Below, piece by piece: positions 49,283 through 58,059 of a stretch of 64,000 nucleotides of DNA. Position 1 is the first letter of the stretch. Each line of letters starts with the position of its first letter. Origin of the DNA: Pseudomonas versuta (lineage in GTDB: Bacteria > Pseudomonadota > Gammaproteobacteria > Pseudomonadales > Pseudomonadaceae); assembly GCF_001294575.1 (NCBI RefSeq), contig NZ_CP012676.1, positions 2,108,001 to 2,172,000 of the forward strand. The letters run 5' to 3'. Both the position numbers and the translations under genes were made by a program. The notes beneath the pieces are model-generated. The model was given only the letters and a program-made list of their open reading frames with translations. It was not told where the DNA came from and made no database searches.

Positions 49283-50739
49283 GTACGCAGCTCCTCGGCC
49301 CGCAAGCGGCCCGGCTGCCATTCATCGCCCTGCAGCTCAGGTTCGTCATAGGCCTGCATGGCCTCAAAATGCAGCGCCACATCGTCGTTGAACAACTGCC
49401 CGGCCAGGCCCTGAGCCATGCGTTTGGCACCTTCGCTGATGGCCGGAATATCGCCTGAAACACCGCCGTAAGTCAGGGCTGCCGGGTAGCTGAAACAGTG
49501 CACCCGATCCAGCCCCGGGCAGGCGCCGGGCGTGCGTTGCTGGAACTCGAACAACGGGCCCAGGTCCGGCAGTTGCGACAGCTCCTGGTCCTGCCGGCCC
49601 TCGGGGGCGGTGTAGCGATCACCCCAAAGCTTGATGTGCGAAGCAATCGGGGCGAACTCCGGCCGCAGTTCCCAGTTGCTGCGAAAGCCGGTGGCGAACA
49701 CCAGAAAGTCGTACTGCAAACGTGCCGTCGGGGTCTGCAACAACAGGCTGCCATCGGCTTGCACCGCCACTGATTCAACCGGGCTGCCCAGCAGAAAACG
49801 GGCGTTGGCATGCCGCGAAACACGCAGGGTGCTGCCATGGGGCGGCGGTACCTGCTGCAAGTTCAGGTAGTGGCGGATGCTCCACTTCCAGTCATCCGGC
49901 AAGCGCCAGTAACCATGGGTCATGCCCGGGTTACCGGCCCCTTTGCCCTTGTTGACCCGTGGCAAATCGGTGCGCCGCACCAGCAGGTCCACCGAACGCG
50001 CACCAGCTTCCAGCGCAGTGCCCGCCGCATCCATGGCCGACGCGCCACCGCCGATCACCGCAACCCGCTTGCCGACAAACCAGTGATCCTGCAGGCCATC
50101 GGCCGAATGCGCCCAGTACTCGCGCGGCAATTGCAGCGCCACTTCGGGTACCCAGGGCCCGCCCAGACCGTCTCGCCCGGTGGCCAGAATCACGTGCCGG
50201 GCACATACCGTCTGTAGCTTCCCGATGTTGTCGATCTGCAACTCCACGCAACCGTCCGCCCGGGGCTGGACCCGGGTAACGCGGTGGCGATTGCGCACAT
50301 CCAGCGCCAGTACCTGGCGGTACCAGCGCAAGTATTGCGCCCATTGCAGACGTGGAATCTTGTCCAGCGCCTCCCACTGCGCCAGCCCGAACTGCGCCTC
50401 GAACCAGGCGCGGAAGGTCAGGGCCGGCAAGCCCAGCGCCGGGCCGCTCAATTGCTTGGGCGAGCGTAGGGTCTGCATCCGCGCCGTGGTTGCCCACGGC
50501 CCTTCAAAGCCCTCTTCAGACTGATCGAACACCACCGCCCTGATCCCCAGATGCCCCAGCTCGGCAGCCACCGCCAGCCCGGCCATACCGCCGCCGATCA
50601 CCGCCACTTCAAGCAGTGGCCGGTCTTCCAGGTGGCGCGGTTTGACCCAGGGCCGGGCGGGTAAATCGAGCCACTGCAAATCCTCGCGCAGGCGCGCTTC
50701 AAGGGCAGTCAGACCGAGGGGTGCAGGGGTGTGGGGCAT
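49279..50739 (-). CDS. FAD/NAD(P)-dependent monooxygenase-like oxidoreductase
   Basis: Flavoprotein of about 486 residues with two Rossmann motifs: FAD site VAVIGGGMAGLAVAAELG near residue 45 and NAD(P) site RVAVIGGGASAMDAAG near 230, and the conserved DFLVFATGF before the C-terminal third. The arrangement is that of class B flavin monooxygenases (FMO/BVMO/N-hydroxylase), but the canonical FxGxxxHxxxW fingerprint is not clear. Start ATG 50739. It overlaps the permease gene by four bases and follows the receptor gene, so it probably oxidises the imported compound. Confidence 0.82.
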   Translation of the reverse strand: MPHTPAPLGLTALEARLREDLQWLDLPARPWVKPRHLEDRPLLEVAVIGGGMAGLAVAAELGHLGIRAVVFDQSEEGFEGPWATTARMQTLRSPKQLSGPALGLPALTFRAWFEAQFGLAQWEALDKIPRLQWAQYLRWYRQVLALDVRNRHRVTRVQPRADGCVELQIDNIGKLQTVCARHVILATGRDGLGGPWVPEVALQLPREYWAHSADGLQDHWFVGKRVAVIGGGASAMDAAGTALEAGARSVDLLVRRTDLPRVNKGKGAGNPGMTHGYWRLPDDWKWSIRHYLNLQQVPPPHGSTLRVSRHANARFLLGSPVESVAVQADGSLLLQTPTARLQYDFLVFATGFRSNWELRPEFAPIASHIKLWGDRYTAPEGRQDQELSQLPDLGPLFEFQQRTPGACPGLDRVHCFSYPAALTYGGVSGDIPAISEGAKRMAQGLAGQLFNDDVALHFEAMQAYDEPELQGDEWQPGRLRAEELRT

Positions 50740-50782
50740 TGTCGGTTTCTCAATCAGGTGAGCGGGCGCATGGCCCATGGGC

Positions 50783-53281
50783 TTAAAAATCGATGTTCAG
50801 GCGGCTGTAGTAGAACGCTCCGTAAGAGCCGAACGGCGAGATCGACGAGTAGTAGGAGCCGCCGGAGACATCATTCACGGTGTGCTTGTCCGGGTAGACG
50901 TTGAACACGTTGTCGGCGCCCAGAGACACCGACACGTTGTCGGTCAGGGCATAGCTCACGTCGACATCGGTGATCCATTTGGCGCTGAAGGTTTCATCGA
51001 TACCGGTGGTGCCGCTGCCAAGGCGCTTGACCTTGCCGTAGCGGGTACTGCGCAGGCCGATGTCCCAGTCGTTGACTTGCCAGTTCACCCCGACGATGTA
51101 TTTGCTCTTGGGGATCAGGTCGGTCACACCGCCCAGCTCAGTGGCTTCAAAGCGCGACAGACCGAGACTTTGCAGCTGTGCCGGGTTGGCCTTGAGGTCA
51201 GTGATGGTGGCCTTGTTCCAGTTGGCGCCCAGGTTCCAGCGCAAGCGCCCGAAGCGGTCCAGGTGCTGGGTGTAGTCGGCAACCAGGTCCAGGCCTTTGC
51301 TCCGGGTGTCGAAGGCGTTGGCGTAGTACTGCACCTGCTGCACATGGGAAAACCCGTTGGCGGCGAGGATCTTGTCCACCGCCGAACCCGACAGCGGGCT
51401 GATCAGCGCGATACGGTCCTGCAGGTCAATCAGATAGGCGTCCAGGGCAATATTGAGGTCCTGGACAGGGGTCCAGGTCAGTCCGGCAGAAACGCTTTGC
51501 GACTTCACCGGCTCCAGGTCTTCGGCGCCCAGCGCCCGGCCAATGGCCGAGTTCGGCTGCACCCGCTTGATCATGATGTCCTGGGTCTGATTGCCCACGG
51601 TGCGACGGCCAAGGCCGGTTTTGGCATAGCCCTGCTGCACCATCGAAGGCGCAACGAAGCCGGTGCTCAGGGCCCCCCGGGCAGCCAGTTGCGGCGTTAA
51701 GGCATAGCGGGTCGAGAGCTTGCCGGTCCAGGTGTTGCCCGAGCTGTCGGTGTAGTGCTCGAAACGCCCGGCGGCGCCGACAAACCATTTGTCAGTCACA
51801 TCCAGCCCCAGATCGACATAGGCCGCCGAGTTGCTGCGCCGCAGATTGACCTCATCCTCGGGTAACAGCAGGTAGTTGCCCAGGGCACCAATGGCCGACA
51901 ACTGACCGGCACGCGGGTGTCCGGCCGGGTAGCGATAACCGCCGTTGGCATAGGAAGCAGCGTCGCCGGACTCGGTGCGGTACTGCTCGAAGCGGTACTC
52001 AAGCCCGGTGGCAAAGTTCAGCGGGTTGCGCGTACCGATGTCGAACTTGCGGTGGAGATCCAGGTTGGTGGTCCACTGGGTGAACTGGTTGGTCTGCAAA
52101 TCGAAACGGGTCGGGCTGGCGGTGCCCAGGGACGGGTTGAGGTTGTTTTTGCTGCTCTGCTTCTGGCGGTTGACGCCGTAGGAAGTACTGAGGTCCCAGC
52201 CCCAGCCGGCCAGATCATCGCCACGGGCACCGAACACGCTCTGGTAGTCAAAGCTGTCAAAGGTGAAATCCGGGGCGACACCGTCCGGGTACAGCTCGTT
52301 GATGATGGTATTGCCGTTGGGTCGACGATAGGCAATGGACACCAGCGCGTTCTGCTGGCCGACGGTGCTGAACGAGTACAGGGCGATGGCATCGTTGAGC
52401 GGCAGTTCGGCGTTGTACGAAACGTTGATCTGCTCGATCTCTGGCAAGCCACCGCCGTAGCTGCGCTTCTCGATACTGGCTTCACGCGGGTCCGGCTGGC
52501 CGTTGACCGGGTAGTAGAAATCACCGGTGGCCACCCCCGAACGCTTGGTGCTGTCCTGCTTCTTGGCATCCAGGGCAAAGTTGAAGAACCCGTCATTGGG
52601 CAATGGCATGCCGATGTCGAAAGTCTGCTGATAGGTTTCGCCGTTGGAGCCGACGCCGCTGGCGTAATGCGAACGGCGCCCGGCCATGGTGCTGGCACTG
52701 CCGCCGCTGCTGTTGGACTTGAGGATGATATTGATCACCCCGGCAATGGCGTCAGAGCCGTATTGCGCCGCAGCGCCGTCGCGCAGCACCTCGACCCGGT
52801 CAATGGCGCTGATCGGAATCAGGTCCAGGTCGGCCGGGTTCCAGCCTTCGGACAGCACCGAGTTTTCGGAGGCGACGGAACCGCCGTGACGGCGTTTGCC
52901 GTTCACCAGCACCAGCACATAACCGCCGCCCAGACCGCGCAGACCTGCCGCCCGGGCGACATTGCTGTAGGCACCGCCGGTGACCTTGGCCACGTTGAAC
53001 GAAGGCAGCAACTGAGCCAGTGCATCACGCAGGCTGGTACTGGCGCCCTGCTTGAGCAATTCCTGGCCGCTGATCACATCGATAGGCACCGCGCTTTGCG
53101 CCACCGTGCGCTGAGTGCCGCGGTTACCCACCGAGACCACGGTTTGCATCACAGGCTCGGCCTTGCTGCGGGCCTTGTCCTCATCCTCTTGCGCCAGCGC
53201 AGGCGCGCTGACCATCCACAGACCTGTCAGCGCGATGGCTGCCGGTGAAAAAACTGAAGCCGATGATGCGCCGGATTGCAT
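50783..53281 (-). CDS. TonB-dependent outer-membrane receptor
   Basis: Outer-membrane gated channel that brings a scarce compound into the periplasm. About 832 residues from ATG 53281, with GGGGGAG upstream and a signal peptide ending near APALA. The plug domain has AQSAVPIDVISGQELLKQG and GVINIILKSN; the barrel ends with the terminal aromatic (LNIDF). A TonB-box-like VVSVG precedes the plug. No siderophore-specific features; the group with IEVLRDGAAAQYGSDAIAGV-like plugs often takes up non-iron substrates. First gene of the ten-gene operon. Confidence 0.88.
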   Translation of the reverse strand: MQSGASSASVFSPAAIALTGLWMVSAPALAQEDEDKARSKAEPVMQTVVSVGNRGTQRTVAQSAVPIDVISGQELLKQGASTSLRDALAQLLPSFNVAKVTGGAYSNVARAAGLRGLGGGYVLVLVNGKRRHGGSVASENSVLSEGWNPADLDLIPISAIDRVEVLRDGAAAQYGSDAIAGVINIILKSNSSGGSASTMAGRRSHYASGVGSNGETYQQTFDIGMPLPNDGFFNFALDAKKQDSTKRSGVATGDFYYPVNGQPDPREASIEKRSYGGGLPEIEQINVSYNAELPLNDAIALYSFSTVGQQNALVSIAYRRPNGNTIINELYPDGVAPDFTFDSFDYQSVFGARGDDLAGWGWDLSTSYGVNRQKQSSKNNLNPSLGTASPTRFDLQTNQFTQWTTNLDLHRKFDIGTRNPLNFATGLEYRFEQYRTESGDAASYANGGYRYPAGHPRAGQLSAIGALGNYLLLPEDEVNLRRSNSAAYVDLGLDVTDKWFVGAAGRFEHYTDSSGNTWTGKLSTRYALTPQLAARGALSTGFVAPSMVQQGYAKTGLGRRTVGNQTQDIMIKRVQPNSAIGRALGAEDLEPVKSQSVSAGLTWTPVQDLNIALDAYLIDLQDRIALISPLSGSAVDKILAANGFSHVQQVQYYANAFDTRSKGLDLVADYTQHLDRFGRLRWNLGANWNKATITDLKANPAQLQSLGLSRFEATELGGVTDLIPKSKYIVGVNWQVNDWDIGLRSTRYGKVKRLGSGTTGIDETFSAKWITDVDVSYALTDNVSVSLGADNVFNVYPDKHTVNDVSGGSYYSSISPFGSYGAFYYSRLNIDF

Positions 53282-53649
53282 AAGCAAACTCCCCCGATAA
53301 ATCGCCAAAAAGGTTGAAGCAGGTCGTGCGGCGATTTGCCGAGGTCGGCTGGATGTCCGCGAAGCTTGAAGGTCTATGTTGGTAGCCTTCAATTCGTTTT
53401 CGTGATTCTTAAGCGCACTGAATGTGGTAACTGAATACTAAGGGGCGCTGTTTATTCCATCAACTGCCAGATCAGGATATGGATATTTCCAAAAAGAATA
53501 TGCGCCCACCCTGCAGGAACGAGCTCTACGCTGTCGCGATGAAAAAGCTCGCGAGGCAAGCTCGCTCCTACAGGGGGTTGATGCGTCTGCGGGACCGGGG
53601 GGGTTCCCTATGGAGGTCTGCGGGGCCGCGATGAAAAGGCTCGCTCCTT
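53282..53649. other. Intergenic region with REP elements upstream of the receptor operon
   Basis: About 370 bases: probable promoter for the ten-gene operon in the part near 53400, where the DNA is more AT-rich, then a REPIN with a damaged left arm (53511-53573) and a REP fragment (53624-53648). No gene seen. Confidence 0.5.
53511..53573. repeat. REPIN with damaged left arm
   Basis: Left arm CTGCAGGAACGAGCTCTACG is diverged, right arm CGAGGCAAGCTCGCTCCTAC is canonical. Confidence 0.82.
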
Positions 53650-54600
53650 TCAGCCCGCGTAGATGCTTTGCATCAGCGCATCGTGACGGCTTGCAGGGTG
53701 TACGGTCATGCCCGGCAGCAGGTCCCGGGAGGACACTTTCAAGGTCTCGATCAACGCCTGGGCCACTTCCGACAGCGGGCTGGCAAAGGCCGAGATCAAA
53801 CCGAAGAAAAACGGGATGTTGCTTTCAATCGGGCGTACAACCACCCCGCTCAACGGCACACCAAAGGCGGTGAACGGGTCAACCAGGGCCACGCCCAGAC
53901 CGACCCGGGCCATCTGCATGGCGGTCAGGGAGGTGTTGGTATCCAGAATGTGCTGCGGTTCAACACCCGCCGCTTCGAAGGCGCGATTGATCCGACGACG
54001 AAAGCGAAAGGGATTGGAAATACTGATCAGGGTTTGCTGCGCCAGGGTCTGCATGCTCAGTACCGGCTGCGCCGCCAGCGGTGAATCAGCCGCCAGCACA
54101 GCCACGCAGGCCGCCTCGCCAATCCAGTGCAGGTCCAGGCCACGGTGCTCGACCGGCAGACTGACCACGCCCAGGTCCACGGTTTTCGCCAGTACCGCCT
54201 GTACCGCCGCTTCGGCCGTGAGGCTGTGCAATTGCAACTGTTGCGGTTGCAGGCCCGCCGGTAACAGTGCCAGCGCCGGTGGCAGCAACCCGGACGCCAG
54301 CGCCGGAGTGGCCACCAGACGCAAGCTGCGGTTCTCGTCCCGGGCAATGTTCAGCGCCCGCTGCTGCACGTGACGCACCCCTTGCAAGGCACTGTCCACC
54401 TCGGCCGAGAGCATGAAGGCCTTTTGCGTCGGCGTGACCTTGGGCCCGCTGCGCTCGAACAGGGCAAACCCCAACTCCTGCTCCAGCTCCTGAATCAGGC
54501 GGGTCACGGTGGGTTGTGAACGCCCGAGCATTTGCCCGGCCCCCGTGACGCTGCCCGCCGACATTACCGCGGCAAACGCTTCCAGCTGGCGTAGATCCAC
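53650..54600 (-). CDS. LysR-family transcriptional regulator
   Basis: Regulator of 316 residues from GTG 54600, chosen because AAGGAG lies six bases upstream; ATG 54618 would add six residues and has no site. N-terminal HTH: EAFAAVMSAGSVTGAGQMLG and QPTVTRLIQELEQELG. The effector domain starts near residue 90. Encoded upstream of and parallel to the receptor operon, separated only by REPs, and downstream of the TctA-like gene, so its target could be either; LysR genes of the NocR/OccR type control opine-like uptake operons, to which the HTH looks similar. Confidence 0.85.
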   Translation of the reverse strand: MDLRQLEAFAAVMSAGSVTGAGQMLGRSQPTVTRLIQELEQELGFALFERSGPKVTPTQKAFMLSAEVDSALQGVRHVQQRALNIARDENRSLRLVATPALASGLLPPALALLPAGLQPQQLQLHSLTAEAAVQAVLAKTVDLGVVSLPVEHRGLDLHWIGEAACVAVLAADSPLAAQPVLSMQTLAQQTLISISNPFRFRRRINRAFEAAGVEPQHILDTNTSLTAMQMARVGLGVALVDPFTAFGVPLSGVVVRPIESNIPFFFGLISAFASPLSEVAQALIETLKVSSRDLLPGMTVHPASRHDALMQSIYAG

Positions 54601-54663
54601 CGGGATCTCCTTAAACATGACCGAAGCGGTGGAGTGTACACAGCAGCACCGGCGCTGGGCAGA

Positions 54664-56052
54664 TCAGGCTCCCAGCAAGGCCACCAGCGCCGGCACGGTC
54701 AGTACGGCGGTGTAGTAACCCATGAACTGCACACCGATGTTAAAGCCCAGAAAACGCGAGAGAAACCCGCCCAGCAGCCCCACGGTGACGATCACCAGCA
54801 GCCCCAGCAAGCCGCCTTCCCAAATGCCGATCACCAGGATCAGGCCGACAAAGGTGGCGATGACCGCTTCGTGGCTGATCTTGCGCGTGACCCAGGAAGC
54901 CGCCCGGTAGGCGTAGTTCATGGTGAACGGATAGGCGATCAGAATGGCGACGATCACCGCCAGCATGCCGTAGCCGAAAAACTCCCAGGTGCTGAGCAGC
55001 GTGTGCAGGTTGTGTACCTCACCGGTGGCCGAGTCCACGGTAAAGCGTGGCGGTGCATTGAACAGCGGTGCTGCCGGGCCCGCTGCCACGGGGCTAAGGG
55101 GCAGCCCGAAGGCAATCAGCGGAATCAGCGCTTCGGCGATGTAGGTCGATTCCGTCACCCCGTTGCGCGCAGTAATCACGGTGGTCAGGCGGTGATAGAC
55201 ATGCTTGATTCTTGAGCCCACCAGTTCGCCCATGATCACGGTCATAGCCACCGGGCTGAAGACAAAAGTGGCGCTGGAGATGACCGCGGTGATGGCGGTC
55301 CAGCGGCTTTGCTGGCGGTCGAGCACCTTGAGCGGGTTGGGGAAGTAGCCGCCGCCGCTTTTGACATCCGGCGACAGGGAGAACGTGCGCACTTCGCTGC
55401 GGCGCATGTGGCTGCGCTCGTCAGGTGCGAGCAAGGCGAACAGGGCGGCAATCAACGGGCCGATGGCGATGCCCAGGAAGTAACTGACACTGAGTTTGAC
55501 CCCGTACTGCCCGGTGAGGGTCTGCAGACCGAGGATGATCAGCACAAAGGGAATCAAGGCCAGTACGGCCGCCAGCCGGCCCTTGGAAAACCAGGCAATG
55601 GCAACTGCCGCCGCCAGGAAAATCCACGGTGCGGTGCGCTTGATGGTGTCGCCGAACGGCGCCAGCATCACCGCGAACAATACGGCCATCGGCACTGCAA
55701 TCAAGGCGGCGATCACCGCGCCCGAGATCATCTTGCGCAAGGCGATGTGCGGCACCCCGAGCTTGCGCAGCAGGTTGGCTTCGCGCATCAGCGGCGTGGC
55801 CAGGGTATCGCCGGGGATGCCCAGCAGTGCAGTGGGCACGGCATGGGTCATGTGTTTGGCCACCGCCCCGGCGAGAAAAAAGGTCAGCACGCCAGGCGCC
55901 GGAACCCCGAGCAACACCACCAGCAGGGTCAGGGGCGCCAGGGTGGTGGTTTCATCGCTGCCGGAAATCAGCCCGATACCGGCAAAAATCACCGCGCCCA
56001 AAATACCCATGCCCAGCGCGATCAGAATCTGGTCCAGCAAGGGCGCGATCAT
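54664..56052 (-). CDS. TctA-family (tripartite tricarboxylate-type) permease
   Basis: Large integral membrane protein of 462 residues with about eleven hydrophobic segments. TctA-type features include the N-terminal ISGSDETTTLAPLTLLVVLLG and the GIPGDTLATP segment, plus a repeat of this motif in the second half (FGLPLSPVAAGPAAPLF). No TctC binding protein is encoded nearby. It overlaps the small membrane gene, which starts near the end of the HMG-CoA reductase gene; this suggests that it imports mevalonate or a related hydroxy acid. Confidence 0.82.
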   Translation of the reverse strand: MIAPLLDQILIALGMGILGAVIFAGIGLISGSDETTTLAPLTLLVVLLGVPAPGVLTFFLAGAVAKHMTHAVPTALLGIPGDTLATPLMREANLLRKLGVPHIALRKMISGAVIAALIAVPMAVLFAVMLAPFGDTIKRTAPWIFLAAAVAIAWFSKGRLAAVLALIPFVLIILGLQTLTGQYGVKLSVSYFLGIAIGPLIAALFALLAPDERSHMRRSEVRTFSLSPDVKSGGGYFPNPLKVLDRQQSRWTAITAVISSATFVFSPVAMTVIMGELVGSRIKHVYHRLTTVITARNGVTESTYIAEALIPLIAFGLPLSPVAAGPAAPLFNAPPRFTVDSATGEVHNLHTLLSTWEFFGYGMLAVIVAILIAYPFTMNYAYRAASWVTRKISHEAVIATFVGLILVIGIWEGGLLGLLVIVTVGLLGGFLSRFLGFNIGVQFMGYYTAVLTVPALVALLGA

Positions 56053-56507
56053 GACCGGCTCCCACTGACACTCAGGCCACTGGCCGCGTCCGCAACCGGG
56101 GCGGCTGCCAGGTTTTTTTCATAGTTGGCGAACAGATCGTAGAGGTCCATTTCCCGAAGCTCGGCCACGGTTTCTGGCGGCAAGTCAGCGAGCCGCCCGA
56201 GGTCGCCGAATTCGTTTTGCAATTCCACCAGCACTTGCGCGCGCCATGCCGGGTCAGCCTGATGCTCGACCACATGGCGTTTGGGTTTAAACAGGGTGGC
56301 ACTGATGGCCCCGCCAGCCAGACAGCCGAGGATGCCCACCAGCATCGCGTAGGCCCGCGCCATCTGCGCCGACTCCACCCACATCAGCAGAAAATGCTGG
56401 GCCACGAAAAATGCGCTGAGGCTGACCACGGCGCCAATGGCGATGGCGTACACCAGGTGACGGGCGTCAACCGTGTCGCCCCATACTTCGTACAGTTCGG
56501 GTTTCAA
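56049..56507 (-). CDS. Small membrane partner of the TctA-like permease
   Basis: About 152 residues with two hydrophobic segments (LVYAIAIGAVVSLSAFFVAQ and AMLVGILGCLAGGAISATLF) and a charged cytoplasmic C-terminal half. TTG 56507 is taken as start because GGGAG lies six bases upstream. It occupies the position of TctB, but has two membrane helices rather than four, so it is a distinct small subunit. Overlaps the permease gene by four bases. Confidence 0.68.
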   Translation of the reverse strand: MKPELYEVWGDTVDARHLVYAIAIGAVVSLSAFFVAQHFLLMWVESAQMARAYAMLVGILGCLAGGAISATLFKPKRHVVEHQADPAWRAQVLVELQNEFGDLGRLADLPPETVAELREMDLYDLFANYEKNLAAAPVADAASGLSVSGSRS

Positions 56508-56557
56508 AGGGTTCTCCCACTTTTATTGTTATGGCGGTGAAGAGATGGCGCCTACCC

Positions 56558-56631
56558 CTGTAGGAGCGAGCTTGCTCGCGAGCTCTTGGTCGCGGCATTG
56601 AAAAGGCTCGCGAGCAAGCTCGCTCCTACAG
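56558..56631. repeat. REPIN between mvaA and the permease pair
   Basis: Canonical inverted pair CTGTAGGAGCGAGCTTGCTC ... GAGCAAGCTCGCTCCTACAG. It starts 51 bases upstream of the small membrane gene and ends 17 bases after the reductase stop. Confidence 0.9.
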
Positions 56632-56647
56632 GGTTGGCGGGGCAGTC

Positions 56648-57934
56648 TTACAGCCCGCGCTTTTGTTTGAGCAACGTTGCTGCATGGTCGGCACGTACAT
56701 CACCGGCGTCGACCATTTGTGCGACCAGCCAGCTCACCTCTTCGCCACGGGCTCCCGCAGACAGGGCGATGTTGCGGGCGTGCAAGGCCATATGTCCACG
56801 TTGTATGCCTTCGGTAGACAGCGCCCGCAACGCGCCGAGGTTTTGCGCCAGGCCCACGGCCACGGCAATTTCTGCCAGCTCCTGGGCGGTTTTCACGCCA
56901 AGGATGCGCAACGACAGCTGGGCCAGCGGATGGGTTTTCGTTGCGCCGCCCACCAGGCCCACGGGCATGGGCATTTCCAGAGTACCGACCAGATTGCCCG
57001 CCGCGTCCTTTTCCCAGGTGGTCAGGGAGCCGTAATGACCATTGCGGCAGGCATAGGCGTGGGCGCCCGCCTCGACCGCTCGCCAGTCATTGCCCGTGGC
57101 AACGATCAGCGGGTCGATCCCGTTCATGATGCCTTTGTTGTGTGTGGCGGCGCGGTAAGGGTCAACCACCGCAAAATTGTAAGCATCCAGAATGCCTTCA
57201 ATCACGTCCTCGCCCTTGAACGAAGCGGTGGTCAGCAACTGCGGGGCCACGCGGATCTGGGCCCGCGCCAGACGCAAGTCGGCGAGGTTGGACAGAATCC
57301 GCAGGCGCACCTTGCCGCCGGTGATTTCTTCCATCAACGGCGCGACAGCTTCGGCCATGGTATTCACGGTGTTGGCACCCATCGCATCGCGCACATCGAC
57401 AATCAGGTGGGCTACCAGCATCGGCCCGCGCGGGCTTTGGGCAAAGGTATGCACCTCAATATCGCGGCAACCGCCACCGAGCCTGTTCAGCAACTGATCC
57501 TTGCGGTTGGCCAGCTCGATGATTTCGTCCTTGCGCCGCATCAGGCTCAGGCGGGCGTTGTACGGGTCCGACACCTCGACAATCTGCACCTGGGCACGCA
57601 TCAGCGGCAGCGAACTTGAGGTCTGAAAGCCCCCGGCCTCACGTGCCAGTTTGGCCATGAAGGAAGCGGCAGCCACCACCGAGGGTTCTTCAACCACCAT
57701 CGGCACGATCACGTCCCGGCCATTGATCTGGAAATTGCTGGCAACGGCGTAGGGCAGCTCGAAAGTGCCAATGACGTTTTCGATCATCCCGTCGGCGACT
57801 TCAAGTGCCAGTGCGCCCGCATCGCTGAGCAGGGCAACGTCGTCGGCGCTCAGCTTGAGCACCTCTTGCAAGTGCCCCAGACGCGCGGCTGGCGTCATGC
57901 TGCGGAACCTAGGAAGACGCGAATCAATGCTCAT
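56648..57934 (-). CDS. mvaA: Class II hydroxymethylglutaryl-CoA reductase (mevalonate catabolic type)
   Basis: NAD-linked enzyme that interconverts mevalonate plus CoA with HMG-CoA; in pseudomonads, which make isoprenoids by the MEP path, it serves mevalonate degradation. At 428 residues it equals P. mevalonii MvaA in length, and all catalytic residues are in register: Glu83 (VEEPS), Lys267 (HNKGI), Asp283 (GNDWR), His381 (GHMALH). The dinucleotide motif DAMGANTVN is at 183-191. AGGA precedes ATG 57934. Downstream, after a REPIN, come the TctA-like transporter genes. HMG-CoA lyase (mvaB) is not in the window. Confidence 0.95.
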   Translation of the reverse strand: MSIDSRLPRFRSMTPAARLGHLQEVLKLSADDVALLSDAGALALEVADGMIENVIGTFELPYAVASNFQINGRDVIVPMVVEEPSVVAAASFMAKLAREAGGFQTSSSLPLMRAQVQIVEVSDPYNARLSLMRRKDEIIELANRKDQLLNRLGGGCRDIEVHTFAQSPRGPMLVAHLIVDVRDAMGANTVNTMAEAVAPLMEEITGGKVRLRILSNLADLRLARAQIRVAPQLLTTASFKGEDVIEGILDAYNFAVVDPYRAATHNKGIMNGIDPLIVATGNDWRAVEAGAHAYACRNGHYGSLTTWEKDAAGNLVGTLEMPMPVGLVGGATKTHPLAQLSLRILGVKTAQELAEIAVAVGLAQNLGALRALSTEGIQRGHMALHARNIALSAGARGEEVSWLVAQMVDAGDVRADHAATLLKQKRGL

Positions 57935-58059
57935 GAATAAATCCTGTGATCTTTATTATTTGACTTGCACCCTAATTCGCCTTGGCCCCGGGTAAAAGGT
58001 ACAGTTCGGACAAACAGTACCCAAGCTGTACCCTCCTCTGATTTTCGGGACTCCAGACC

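Noticed and set aside
48584..49321. Two separate truncated permease genes at 48309-48587 and 48584-49321
   Set aside because: They are the two halves of one DppB-like gene joined by a single-base frameshift, so they are reported as one broken gene.
51917..53248. Long 443-codon open frame antisense to the TonB receptor gene
   Set aside because: It lies wholly opposite a well-supported receptor gene, has no recognisable domain and is of the compositional kind produced by high-GC codon bias.
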